The notes beneath the pieces are model-generated. The model ran no database searches, was not told the DNA's origin, and worked only from the letters and a program-made list of their open reading frames with translations. The position numbers were made by a program, and so were the translations under genes. Below, in pieces: positions 33,400 through 43,716 of a DNA stretch of 64,000 nucleotides; the stretch's first letter is position 1, and the number at the start of each line of letters is the position of its first letter. This DNA comes from Streptomyces sp. YIM 130001 (GTDB lineage: Bacteria; Actinomycetota; Actinomycetes; Streptomycetales; Streptomycetaceae): NCBI RefSeq assembly GCF_003574445.1, contig NZ_KZ984551.1, positions 414,885 to 478,884 of the forward strand. Direction: 5' to 3'.

Positions 33400-34539
33400 T
33401 CAGCCGAGGAGGCTGCTCAACTCGACGCTCTCCAGGCCGTGAGCCTCGGCGACGGAGCGGTAAGTCACCTTGCTGTCATGGGTGTTGAGCCCGAGCGCCA
33501 GCGCCGGATCACGGCGCAGCGCCTCCACCCAACCGCGGTTCGCGAGCTCGACGATGTACGGGAGCGTGGCGTTGGTGAGTGCGTACGTCGAGGTGTTGGG
33601 GACGGCGCCGGGCATGTTGGCGACGCAGTAGAAGACCGAGTCGTGGACCTTGAAGGTCGACTCCGCGTGAGTGGTCGCATGCGAGTCCTCGAAGCAGCCA
33701 CCCTGGTCGATCGCAATGTCGACAAGGACACTTCCGGGCTTCATCTTGGCGACCAGATCGTTGGTGACCAACTTCGGCGCCTTGGCCCCCGGGATGAGGA
33801 CCGCACCGATGACGAGGTCGGCCTCGACGACGGCACGCTCCAGTTCGTACGCGTTGGAGACGATCGTCTGCACCTTGGTACCGAAGATCCGGTCCGCCTC
33901 GCGCAGTTTGTTGACGTCCTTGTCGAGCAGCGTCACGTGAAAGCCCATGCCGACGGCGATCTGCGTGGCGTTCCACCCGGAGACGCCGCCGCCGATGACC
34001 ACGGCACGGCCGGGCGCGGTCCCGGGCACACCACCGGGCAGCACGCCCCGTCCACCGCCGCTGCGGTCGTCACCCACTCCACCGCGGGCCATCAGGTGGT
34101 ACGCACCGACCTGCGGAGCGAGCCGCCCCGCGACCTCCGACATCGGCGCGAGCAGCGGAAGCTGCCGGCCGGCCGTCTCGACGGTCTCGTAGGCGATGGC
34201 CGTGATGCCGGACCGGAGCAGAGCGTCGGTGCACTCGCGGGAGGCGGCGAGATGGAGATAGGTGAAGAGCGTCTGGTCCTTGCGGAGGCGGTGGTACTCC
34301 TCGGCGATCGGCTCCTTGACCTTGAGCACCAGGTCGGCGGTGGCCCAGACCTCGTCCGCGGTGGGCAGGATCTGCGCGCCCGCGCCCTGGAACTCGGCGT
34401 CCGCGATCGACGAGCCGACGCCGGCGTTCCGCTCCACGAAGACCTGATGGCCGTGGCGCACCAGTTCGTGCACGCCGGCGGGCGTGATGGCCACGCGGAA
34501 CTCGTTGTTCTTGACCTCGCGGGGGATGCCGACCTTCAT
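33400..34539 (-). CDS. ald: Alanine dehydrogenase
   Basis: 379 aa from ATG 34539. Family hallmarks: MKVGIPREVKNNEFRVAITP, pyruvate-site KVKEP and the catalytic HLAA histidine, the NAD-binding VVIGGGVSGWNATQIAVGMG, and MPGAVPNTSTYALTNATLPY near the end. It interconverts L-alanine and pyruvate plus ammonia with NAD, and in Streptomyces supports nitrogen metabolism and development. The protein is a little longer than the usual 371 residues because of a glycine/aspartate-rich insertion at residues about 151-162 (ARGGVGDDRSGG), just before the GRGVLPGGVPG stretch. A hairpin terminator follows; parA lies beyond it. Confidence 0.95.
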   Translation of the reverse strand: MKVGIPREVKNNEFRVAITPAGVHELVRHGHQVFVERNAGVGSSIADAEFQGAGAQILPTADEVWATADLVLKVKEPIAEEYHRLRKDQTLFTYLHLAASRECTDALLRSGITAIAYETVETAGRQLPLLAPMSEVAGRLAPQVGAYHLMARGGVGDDRSGGGRGVLPGGVPGTAPGRAVVIGGGVSGWNATQIAVGMGFHVTLLDKDVNKLREADRIFGTKVQTIVSNAYELERAVVEADLVIGAVLIPGAKAPKLVTNDLVAKMKPGSVLVDIAIDQGGCFEDSHATTHAESTFKVHDSVFYCVANMPGAVPNTSTYALTNATLPYIVELANRGWVEALRRDPALALGLNTHDSKVTYRSVAEAHGLESVELSSLLG

Positions 34540-34682
34540 CGTCGATCACGGTCCTTGGGTGGGGGATTTTTCGGGCAGGAAAGACATACCCCTACGCATC
34601 GCGACGCACTGGGATACGCCACGGGAACCCGCGGCTCGACCAGTCTAATGAAGGATTTTGAGCTGTCTAGCCTTCCAAAGCT

Positions 34683-36782
34683 TCAAACTTCTTCGGAAGC
34701 ACTGCGGATTTCGTAGGCGGAAGGATCAGTTCCCTGTTCGTTGAGCTCCTCCCCCAGCATGCGCTCGGCCGCCGCGCGGTGCAGCCCGGCGGCCGCCGGA
34801 TCACCCAGCCGCTCGAGGGTGTCGGCCAGCCTGACCTGCAACGCGGCGAGCAGCCGTACGTCGCCGGCCTCCCGCGCCCAGTCGACCGCCTCACGGCAGG
34901 TCCGCAGGCACTCCTCGGGCCGCCCCGCGTACTCCTGGACCCTGGCCAGTTCGCTCAACGCCCTTGCGTGGGACGGGACATCACCGGCCTTGCGGTACCC
35001 CTTGGCCGCCGAACGCCAGCTCCGGACCGCGTCGCCGTACCGCCCCGCGTAGGTGTGGGCGGTGCCGATACGCCCGTAGAGCCGCGCGGAGTCCGCGCGT
35101 TCCCCGCGCGTCAGACGCTGCGAGAGGGCGCGGCCGAACCAGTCGACGGCCCGCGGCCAGTCCCCCAGTTCCTGGTAGGCGCCGCCGACGGATTCCATCG
35201 CCCGGCCGGTGGCGTAGGGGTCGTTCGCCCTGCGGGCGACGTCGAGCGCTTCCCGGTAGCGGGCGAGCGCCTCACGGGTCCGCCCCGTACTCGCGTCCAG
35301 ATCGGCCAGGTTGAGCAGCGCGGCCGCCTGCTCCCGCGGGAGTTCGCGCCGGGTGGCCACGTCCAGGACGAGACGGTGGATCCCGTACAGCTCCGGGGCG
35401 GCCGCCTCGGTCCCGTGGTGCGCGACGAGCGCCCTGGTCAGGGCCGCCATCAGACGGCGGGCGAGAGTGTCGAGCTCCCCGTCGGCCACCGCGAGCCGGG
35501 CCGAGGCGAGCAGGGCGTAGTGCCGCACCCGCAGCCATTCCTCGGCGGCCCCCGGAGTCGGGAAGCGCAGCGCCCTGGGCATCCCGGCGAGCTTGCGACG
35601 GGCGGGCGACTCCTCCGGCTCGGTGACCCCCCGGCAGGACTGCAGCAGCCGCACCGTCCGCTCCAGCATCCTGGCCCGCGCCAACTGCACCTCCGCGGGA
35701 CGGTCGTGGGCCGCGGCGAGCGAACGCAGCTGCGGCAGCAGGCAGGCCGGCACGGCGTACTGCGGCAGGCCGGAAGGCGCGGGGACCCTGCGCAGCAGCC
35801 CGAGAGTGACGAAGTCGTCGAGCGTCGTCCGGGCCGCGGACACCGAACATCCCGCAAGCGCGGACGCCGTGTGCGAGTCGGCGAAGCCCGCGGGCGCAAG
35901 GGAGAGCAGTCGCAGTATCCGCGCGGCGGGCACCGGCAGCTCGTCGTGCACGAAGCCGAAGACCCGCGAAAGGGACGACAGGGGGCCCTTGCCCTGGCCC
36001 GTGTCCTCGTTCGGGAGGTTGTGCAGCTGCTTGGCGAGCTCGGCCACGGAGGCCTTGGGACGGGCGGCGAGCCAGCCGCCGGCGAGCACGAGGGCGGCCG
36101 GCTGGTGGGCACAGAGCTCGGCGAGATTCTCGGCCGCGCGCGGGTCGCAGGTGATTCGGACCGATCCGGTGAAGCCGCTCAGGAGCTCGAGCGCGGACTT
36201 CGTGTCCAGGCCGCCGATGGTGCACGGACGTACGTCGGAGATCCCGGTGAGCGGGCCCTCGGCCACCGCGACGACCAGGCACTCCGGAGTGTCCGGCAGC
36301 AGCGGCTCCACCTGTTCGGCATCGCCGGCGTCGTCGAGGACGATCAGCGTCCGGCGTCCGTCGAGCGCGCGGCGCAGCGCCTCGGACAGTTCGTCCTCGG
36401 CGGCCCCGGGCGCCACCGGCACCCGTAGCGCACCGAGCAGTTCGCGCGCCGTGCGCTCGGTGGGCACGCGCTCGCCGCCGGGTTCGGTCAACCGGGCACG
36501 GAGCGTGCCGTCCGGGTAGTCGGCGCGGAGCTGTCCCGCGAGTTCCTCGGCGAGGGTGGTACGGCCGCTTCCAGGTCTGCCCGCCACGAGCAGCACCCGC
36601 GCCCGTGGCGCCTTGCGGCCGGTGAGAGTGTCGAGCCCGGTGCGCTGGATATCCGCCCGCAGCTCCTTCAACTCCCGTTGCCTGCCGACGAATTCGGGTC
36701 CTGGCTGGACCGGGTGAGGCCCCGGTACCGAGCTGTCCGACACCGGTGTCGACCTGTGGGTGTCCACCGACTGATCCGTCAC
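34683..36782 (-). CDS. STAND NTPase (NB-ARC) with tetratricopeptide repeats
   Basis: 699 aa from GTG 36782, with GGGAG 8 nt upstream; GTG 36809 is an alternative. Residues about 30-60 are an entry motif seen in AfsR-like proteins (FVGRQRELKELRADI). The NB-ARC ATPase spans about 60-330: Walker A VAGRPGSGRTTLAEEL, where the usual GKT is GRT, so the P-loop lysine is replaced; Walker B RTLIVLDDAGD. A winged helix follows (KGPLSSLSRVFGFVHDEL). TPR units fill 480-690 (ALARYREALDVARRANDPYATG, AVDWFGRALSQR, YGDAVRSWRSAAKGYRKAGD). There is no N-terminal SARP DNA-binding domain, so it is not a direct AfsR-type activator. It may be a signalling scaffold; the partner is unknown. Confidence 0.82.
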   Translation of the reverse strand: MTDQSVDTHRSTPVSDSSVPGPHPVQPGPEFVGRQRELKELRADIQRTGLDTLTGRKAPRARVLLVAGRPGSGRTTLAEELAGQLRADYPDGTLRARLTEPGGERVPTERTARELLGALRVPVAPGAAEDELSEALRRALDGRRTLIVLDDAGDAEQVEPLLPDTPECLVVAVAEGPLTGISDVRPCTIGGLDTKSALELLSGFTGSVRITCDPRAAENLAELCAHQPAALVLAGGWLAARPKASVAELAKQLHNLPNEDTGQGKGPLSSLSRVFGFVHDELPVPAARILRLLSLAPAGFADSHTASALAGCSVSAARTTLDDFVTLGLLRRVPAPSGLPQYAVPACLLPQLRSLAAAHDRPAEVQLARARMLERTVRLLQSCRGVTEPEESPARRKLAGMPRALRFPTPGAAEEWLRVRHYALLASARLAVADGELDTLARRLMAALTRALVAHHGTEAAAPELYGIHRLVLDVATRRELPREQAAALLNLADLDASTGRTREALARYREALDVARRANDPYATGRAMESVGGAYQELGDWPRAVDWFGRALSQRLTRGERADSARLYGRIGTAHTYAGRYGDAVRSWRSAAKGYRKAGDVPSHARALSELARVQEYAGRPEECLRTCREAVDWAREAGDVRLLAALQVRLADTLERLGDPAAAGLHRAAAERMLGEELNEQGTDPSAYEIRSASEEV

Positions 36783-36953
36783 GGGCCACGCTCCCGTCCG
36801 CCTGCGCACAGTGCCCGCCGCGGCTGCGGACGGGGGAATTCCGAGCGTAGTTCACGCTCTGCGACGATCCGGGGCGCGCGTGGCGGGCACATCCCCCGTA
36901 CGGATCAACAGATCGTCACACCGATGGGATATCAGCCGGGGAACCCGCTCGGT

Positions 36954-37580
36954 TCAGACCTCGAACGGGCGTGCCGGCCAGGGCGCCTCTGCGGGCCGCA
37001 GCGCGTCCAGACCGTCGCCGCGCTGGGCGGCTTCGAGCGCGAGGGCGCCCACCACCAGGCAGTTGTTGTGCAGCTCGCCCGCGAGCACGCCCTGCACGAG
37101 GTCGTCGAGCGACACCCGGGCCAGCTCCATGTCGGCCTCCTCCTCGGCCACGGCGAACCGCTCGCCCTCGGCCTCGGCCAGGTCCCGGGCGAGGAAGATC
37201 CGTACCGCCTCGTCGCAGCCGCCGGGCGAGGTGAACACGTCGGTGAGCACCCGCCAGTCCCCCGCCTTCACATGCGCCTCTTCGTACAGCTCGCGCTGAG
37301 CGGCGTGCAGCGGGTTCTCGCCGGGTACGTCGAGGAGGCCGGCCGGGATCTCCCACAGCTTGTGCCGTACGGGGTGGCGGTACTGACGGATCACCAGGAC
37401 ACGGCCGAGGTCGTCGAGGGCGAGGACGGCGACGGAGCCGGGGTGCACCTGGTAGTCGCGCCGGGCGGCCGTCCCGTCGGGCATGACCACATCGTCGGTG
37501 CGGACACTCGTCTTCTTGCCCCTGAACGGCGTGGCGGTGGCTGTGACCTGCCATTCCTCGGCGGTGTCCCTGATGGTCAT
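36954..37580 (-). CDS. NUDIX hydrolase, ADP-ribose pyrophosphatase type
   Basis: 208 aa from ATG 37580 with GGAGG 9 nt upstream. The order is a short N-terminal strand region (MTIRDTAEEWQVTATATPFRGKKTSVRTDDVVMPDG), then the NUDIX fold with RQYRHPVRHKLWEIPAGLLDVPGENP upstream of the box. The box itself is GENPLHAAQRELYEEAHVKA, fitting Gx5Ex7REUxEExGU with A in place of T in EEA. The pattern WEIPAGLLD is characteristic of ADP-ribose pyrophosphatases, which cleave ADP-ribose to AMP and ribose 5-phosphate. It lies just after pyrG on the same strand, behind a terminator, so it is a separate unit. Confidence 0.88.
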   Translation of the reverse strand: MTIRDTAEEWQVTATATPFRGKKTSVRTDDVVMPDGTAARRDYQVHPGSVAVLALDDLGRVLVIRQYRHPVRHKLWEIPAGLLDVPGENPLHAAQRELYEEAHVKAGDWRVLTDVFTSPGGCDEAVRIFLARDLAEAEGERFAVAEEEADMELARVSLDDLVQGVLAGELHNNCLVVGALALEAAQRGDGLDALRPAEAPWPARPFEV

Positions 37581-37599
37581 GAGATACGTCCTCCACAAA

Positions 37600-37641
37600 C
37601 AGAAACCGGGGTACGGCGCCTCGGTGAGGCCCGTACCCCGG
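37600..37641 (-). terminator. Rho-independent terminator after pyrG with T-rich tail
   Basis: CCGGGGTACGG and CCGTACCCCGG (37606-37616 and 37631-37641) form an 11-bp stem with an inner GCCTC/GAGGC. On the minus strand it is followed by TTTCTGTTT, a real U-rich tail, unlike most hairpins in this window. Confidence 0.82.
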
Positions 37642-37659
37642 CAACGGTATCGCCTGGTG

Positions 37660-39330
<1,671 letters not shown>

Positions 39331-39783
39331 GGCCAAGAGGGGGCTCCCGTGGTCGCGAGGTGGTCTTGCGTACCGGCGTCCGACCGAGGGTTTCGGGGGG
39401 ACGGCGTCGCTGCGGTTCGGGGGCCCGCTCAAGTCGGAAACGCCCACCGGTCCACGGGCTACCAGGGTAACAGCGACGGGACGAGCCTGCTTCCGGCCAG
39501 GCTCAGGGATGTTCGCCGGGGGCCGTGATCCCGTACGCGCAGTGGTGCCGCGAACACCCCTCGTACAGGAGCCGAAACCCTCACCCGATCAGCCGCAACG
39601 CTTATCTCCGACCCGCGCGCGGATCACTTGGGTGCGTCGTATCCTGCTCGGACATTCGCTGCCGAGCCAGGCCGGCAAACGGCACCAACCCCGCCCGATC
39701 CCGGTACTTCCGCTCGTCAACGACCCTTGACCGCAACGCAAGCGCCCCACGGGGCGGACATGGCCGTTCGACTGGAGATGCAC
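39331..39783. other. Divergent intergenic region pyrG / GH15 gene
   Basis: No gene supported. It must contain promoters for both divergent genes. I see no convincing -35/-10 pair or long inverted repeat; a TATCCT hexamer occurs near 39640 on the plus strand. Confidence 0.4.
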
Positions 39784-41586
39784 GTGGCCGGGCGCATCGA
39801 GGACTACGCACTCATCGGAGACATGCAGACCGCGGCGCTGGTCTGCAGAGACGGCACAGTGGACTGGCTGTGCCTTCCCCGCTTCGACTCACCCGCGGTC
39901 TTCGCAGGACTCCTCGGAACCGAGGAACATGGATTCTGGCGGCTGGGACCCGCCCACGGTACGGAGGCCGGACCGCCCGCGGCCGACCGACGCACCTACC
40001 GGGGCGATTCCCTCGTACTGGAATCGGAGTGGGACACCCCGCGGGGAACGGTCCGGGTGACCGATTTCATGCCTCCGCGCGACGGCGCACCCCAACTGGT
40101 GCGGATCGTGGAGGGAGTCACCGGGCGCGTGCAGATGCGCTCCGCGCTGCGCATGCGCTTCAGCTACGGCCGTGTGGTGCCGTGGGTACACAAGGTCGAC
40201 GGGCGCACGGTCGCCGTCGCCGGACCCGACTCGGTATGGCTGGACACGTCCGCGGAGACGTACGGCAAGAACCTCACCACCTACGCGGACTTCACGGTCT
40301 CGCCCGGTGAGCGCATCGCCTTCACCATCAGCTGGGAGGCCTCGCACCGGCAGCCGCCCGCGGTGCCGGAGCCGGAAGCCGCCCTGGAGGCGACCGAGGA
40401 CTTCTGGCGCGACTGGGTGGAGCACTGCACGTACCACGGCCCCTATCGCGAGGCCGTCGTACGCTCCCTGATCACCCTCAAGGCCCTGACCTACGCGCCG
40501 ACGGGCGGGATCGTGGCCGCGCCCACGACCTCGCTGCCCGAGGAGATCGGCGGCGTACGGAACTGGGACTACCGCTTCACCTGGCTACGGGACGCTGCGA
40601 TCACGCTGTCCTCCCTGCTGCGTACCGGATACCGCGAGGAGGCCCGCGCCTGGCGCGAGTGGCTGCTGCGGGCGGTCGCCGGCGACCCCGACAACCTGCA
40701 GATCATGTACGGCATCGCGGGCGAGCGCGAGCTCGGCGAGAGCGAGCTGGACTGGCTTCCGGGGTACGAGAGTTCACAGCCGGTGCGGGTGGGCAACGGC
40801 GCCGCGCACCAGCTGCAGCTCGACGTGTACGGCGAGGTCACCGAAGCGCTGCACCTGGCCCATATGACGGGCCTCTCGCGCAACGACTACGCCTCCCTGC
40901 TGCAGCTCAAGCTGATCCGCTACCTGGAGACGCACTGGGACCAACCGGACGAGGGGATCTGGGAAGTCCGGGGCCCCCGACGGCACTTCGTGCACTCCAA
41001 GGTGATGGCCTGGGTCGCCGTGGACCGCACCATCAAGCTCATCGAGTCCGGTGACGCGGACGGTCCGATCGACAAGTGGCGCGACCTGCGCGACGACATC
41101 CACCGGGACGTCTGCGAGAAGGGCTACGACCCGGAGCGCAACACGTTCACGCAGTCCTACGGCTCGCGCGAGCTGGACGCCTCCTTGCTGCTGATTCCGC
41201 AGATGGGTTTCCTGCCGCCGGACGATAAGCGGGTGGTGGGCACCATCGAGGCCATCCAGCGGGAGCTGTCGACCGAGGACGGCTTCGTGATGCGGTACCC
41301 GACGACAGGTGACGACGCCGGGGTGGACGGTCTGGCCGGTGACGAAGGGGCGTTCCTGGCCTGCTCGTTCTGGCTCGCCGACGATCTGGCGATGATCGGA
41401 CGGGTCGACGAGGCACGCGAGCTCTTCGAGCGGCTGCTCGCGCTGCGTAACGACCTCGGACTGCTCGCCGAGGAGTGGGACCCGCGGCTGCAGCGGCAGG
41501 TGGGCAACTTCCCGCAGGCCTTCAGCCATGTGCCGCTGATCGACACGGCGCTGCGGCTGACCGCGTCGGGGGCGTACGGGGGCTGA
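39784..41586 (+). CDS. Glycoside hydrolase family 15 protein (trehalase/glucoamylase-like)
   Basis: About 600 aa. I favour GTG 39784 because GGAG lies 6 nt upstream; ATG 39778 and ATG 39760 are alternatives. The N-terminal beta domain begins RIEDYALIGDMQTAALVCRDGTVDWLCLPRFDSPAVFA, typical of the group. The (alpha/alpha)6 barrel has GVRNWDYRFTWLRDAAITL with substrate-binding residues, and the acids are expected near WDQPDEGIWEVRG (about residue 385) and LAEEWDPRLQRQVGNFPQAFSH (about 565), the catalytic glutamates of GH15. It would hydrolyse alpha-glucosidic bonds; actinobacterial relatives include a phosphate-dependent trehalase, so trehalose is a fair guess. No signal peptide, so it is cytosolic. 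A hairpin follows the stop. Confidence 0.88.
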   Translation: MAGRIEDYALIGDMQTAALVCRDGTVDWLCLPRFDSPAVFAGLLGTEEHGFWRLGPAHGTEAGPPAADRRTYRGDSLVLESEWDTPRGTVRVTDFMPPRDGAPQLVRIVEGVTGRVQMRSALRMRFSYGRVVPWVHKVDGRTVAVAGPDSVWLDTSAETYGKNLTTYADFTVSPGERIAFTISWEASHRQPPAVPEPEAALEATEDFWRDWVEHCTYHGPYREAVVRSLITLKALTYAPTGGIVAAPTTSLPEEIGGVRNWDYRFTWLRDAAITLSSLLRTGYREEARAWREWLLRAVAGDPDNLQIMYGIAGERELGESELDWLPGYESSQPVRVGNGAAHQLQLDVYGEVTEALHLAHMTGLSRNDYASLLQLKLIRYLETHWDQPDEGIWEVRGPRRHFVHSKVMAWVAVDRTIKLIESGDADGPIDKWRDLRDDIHRDVCEKGYDPERNTFTQSYGSRELDASLLLIPQMGFLPPDDKRVVGTIEAIQRELSTEDGFVMRYPTTGDDAGVDGLAGDEGAFLACSFWLADDLAMIGRVDEARELFERLLALRNDLGLLAEEWDPRLQRQVGNFPQAFSHVPLIDTALRLTASGAYGG

Positions 41587-41625
41587 GACGCCGCGGCCCG
41601 GCGCGGATGTCGAGCCGGCTGTGAC

Positions 41626-41667
41626 GAGAGCGACTGTCGTGGTGTTGCTGCCACGGCGGTCGCTCTC
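41626..41667 (+). terminator. Hairpin terminator after GH15 gene
   Basis: GAGAGCGAC (41626-41634) pairs with GTCGCTCTC (41659-41667), with an inner CGTGG/CCACG. Confidence 0.7.
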
Positions 41668-41841
41668 CGCGTTTCCTGGGTCCCGGCCACCCATGACGCC
41701 CGTGTGACGCATGCCACACACGGCACTGCGTCGCGCAATCCCCTTGTCGATACGACGAGTTGTCGGTGCCGGCGCACCGTGCCGCCCGGCTGTGGCCAAT
41801 GCGTGATGTTCCTCGCAGGTCGGCGCCGATAACGTCCGCAC

Positions 41842-43548
41842 ATGGACACGCACCACCCTCGCGCTCCGCACGGCGGGATCACCGTGCAGCGGGCCCTGGA
41901 GTTGCCCGGGCTGCGCAGTGGTCTGCCCGAGGTCGTCGCCGGCGCGGACCGGTTGCAGCGCACGGTCCGCTGGGTGCACGCGGGCGAGGCGCCGAACATG
42001 GCGTCCCTGCTCAAGGGCGGCGAACTGCTGCTGACCACAGGGCTCGGGCTCGGCTCGCGCCCGGCCGAGCAGCGGGTGTTCGTCCGCAGGCTCGCCGAGC
42101 GTGGAATCGCCGCTCTGGTGGTGGAGTTGGGCCCGCGGTTCACCCGGCTTCCGGTGGCGATCGTGGAGACCGCGCGGGCGGCCGGCCTCCCGTTGGTCCA
42201 GCTGCACCGCGAGGTGCCGTTCGTGACGGTCACCGAGGAGGTCCACACCGAGATCGTCAACGGTCACTACGCGCTGCTCAAGGAGGCCGAGGAGGTGCAC
42301 CAGCGGTGCACCCACGCACTGCTCGGTGGCGGCGGAGTGCCCAAGGTCCTGACGATCCTCGCCGGGTTCTGCGGCAATCCCGTCTTCCTGGAGACTCCGG
42401 ACGGACGCCTCCTGTACGCGGCCGGGCCGGACGGGAGCGCCGCCGGCGCAGCCGGTCCCACGGCGACGGGGCCCGGCGGGGCGAAGGCTTCCGGGGTCGA
42501 TCCGCTGCAGGCGTGGGAAGGCCTGCGCGGCCGGGCGAGGGAGGAGAAGCCGTCGTCGGGAGCTGTCCTGGTCGACGTGCCGGGAGGCGGTCCCGGCGGC
42601 CCCGGGACGCACTCGGCCCGCGCCCGCATCGTGCTGCTCGCAGTGTCGGCCGGGCTGCTGCCGGTGCACCGGATGGCCGCGGAACGCGCGGCCGGCAGTC
42701 TCGCCGTCGTCCTGATGCAGGCCCGGCAGGAGGAGGAGCTGGCCGCACGCGGACGCGGCGACTTCCTCAACGATCTCGCCGAGGGTCTGGTGTCGGCCGA
42801 GGACGCACCGGCGCAGGCCAGAGTGCTCGGTTTCCGGCCGGGAGACGGGCCGCTGCTGCCGGTGGTGATGCGGCTCCCGGACGGGACCGCGGGGCTCGCA
42901 CCGAGCGGTGCGCTCGCGCTCCTCGCGCGCGTGGTGGCCGAGGAACTCGCCTCCGTGGGGCTGCCGTTCCTGCTCGGCGTACGCCCCGTGGAGGGCCGGG
43001 TCCCAGTCATGCTCGGACTGCGGGCGGAGGGCGACCGTGCGGACGTCGCCGAGCGGGTCGCGGCGGCGCTGCGCGCGGGCGTGGAGCGGTCGGGGCTGCA
43101 GCGGGCCGGGGTGCGGCCGCCGGTCGTGGTCGTCGGCGTCGCCGGCGGCTGGGCCCCGGTGTCCACGAGTCTGCGGCACTGCGCGGAGACCGCCGCGGCC
43201 GCGCAGGGGCTGCCGCACCGGCCGTGGCACGACGCGCGCCGTCTGGACACCGATCTGCTGCTGTGGCGGCTGCGGGACCACCCGGATCTGGCGGCCTTCG
43301 TGGAACGCGCGCTGGGGCCGCTGCAGGCGCACGATCTGCGGGCGAAACCGCCGTTGCTGCCGACCCTGGAGACGTACCTCGCACATGCGGGGCGCAAGGC
43401 CGAGACGGCGCGGGAGCTGCACCTCAACCGGCAGACGCTCTACAACCGTCTGGCCCGCATCGCGGAACTGCTCGGCACGGACCTGGACGATCCGCAGACC
43501 GTGCTGGCCCTGAGTCTGGCCCTGCGGGCCCGGCGGCATGTGGCGTGA
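41842..43548 (+). CDS. PucR-family transcriptional regulator
   Basis: 568 aa from ATG 41842. The -10-like GATAAC lies 8 nt upstream, so the message is probably leaderless. Residues 12-135 are the PucR N-terminal domain (TVQRALELPGLRSGLPEVVAGADRL, WVHAGEAPNMASLLKGGELLLTTGLG, then FVTVTEEVHTEIVN). A middle region with Gly/Pro-rich loops and a GAF/GGDEF-like core follows. The C-terminal 60 residues are the HTH_30 domain (LLPTLETYLAHAGRKAETARELHLNRQTLYNRLARIAELLG). PucR proteins control purine catabolism or, in actinobacteria, amino-acid and polyamine use (for example GlnR-independent proline or gamma-glutamyl pathways). There is no target gene next to it. Confidence 0.9.
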   Translation: MDTHHPRAPHGGITVQRALELPGLRSGLPEVVAGADRLQRTVRWVHAGEAPNMASLLKGGELLLTTGLGLGSRPAEQRVFVRRLAERGIAALVVELGPRFTRLPVAIVETARAAGLPLVQLHREVPFVTVTEEVHTEIVNGHYALLKEAEEVHQRCTHALLGGGGVPKVLTILAGFCGNPVFLETPDGRLLYAAGPDGSAAGAAGPTATGPGGAKASGVDPLQAWEGLRGRAREEKPSSGAVLVDVPGGGPGGPGTHSARARIVLLAVSAGLLPVHRMAAERAAGSLAVVLMQARQEEELAARGRGDFLNDLAEGLVSAEDAPAQARVLGFRPGDGPLLPVVMRLPDGTAGLAPSGALALLARVVAEELASVGLPFLLGVRPVEGRVPVMLGLRAEGDRADVAERVAAALRAGVERSGLQRAGVRPPVVVVGVAGGWAPVSTSLRHCAETAAAAQGLPHRPWHDARRLDTDLLLWRLRDHPDLAAFVERALGPLQAHDLRAKPPLLPTLETYLAHAGRKAETARELHLNRQTLYNRLARIAELLGTDLDDPQTVLALSLALRARRHVA

Positions 43549-43593
43549 CAGCCGACGCCCTGCCCTGGGGTGCTCTCGGAACTGTGGCCGCGG

Positions 43594-43633
43594 TGGCGCC
43601 TTGCCTGGCAGCTTGGCGCCTTGCCTGCCGGCT
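43594..43633. repeat. Tandem 20-bp repeat, two copies
   Basis: TGGCGCCTTGCCTGGCAGCT at 43594-43613 is followed directly by a copy at 43614-43633 with two substitutions. It lies between convergent genes. Confidence 0.75.
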
Positions 43634-43665
43634 TGCGGAGGGCGGCCCGATGAGTGACGGGGAGT

Positions 43666-43689
43666 GGCCTCTACGCGCGCGTGGAGGCC
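43666..43689. terminator. Hairpin between convergent PucR and GT4 genes
   Basis: GGCCTCTACGCG pairs with CGCGTGGAGGCC with one mismatch and no loop beyond the turn, 27 bp before the GT4 stop at 43717. Confidence 0.6.
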
Positions 43690-43716
43690 GTTCATGGTGA
43701 CGGCCGGTGCCGCCTG

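Noticed and set aside
40774..43695. 973-codon open frame on the minus strand over the GH15 and PucR genes
   Set aside because: It is a shadow of two well-supported plus-strand genes in high-GC DNA; its product is low-complexity Arg/Pro/Gly with no known domain.
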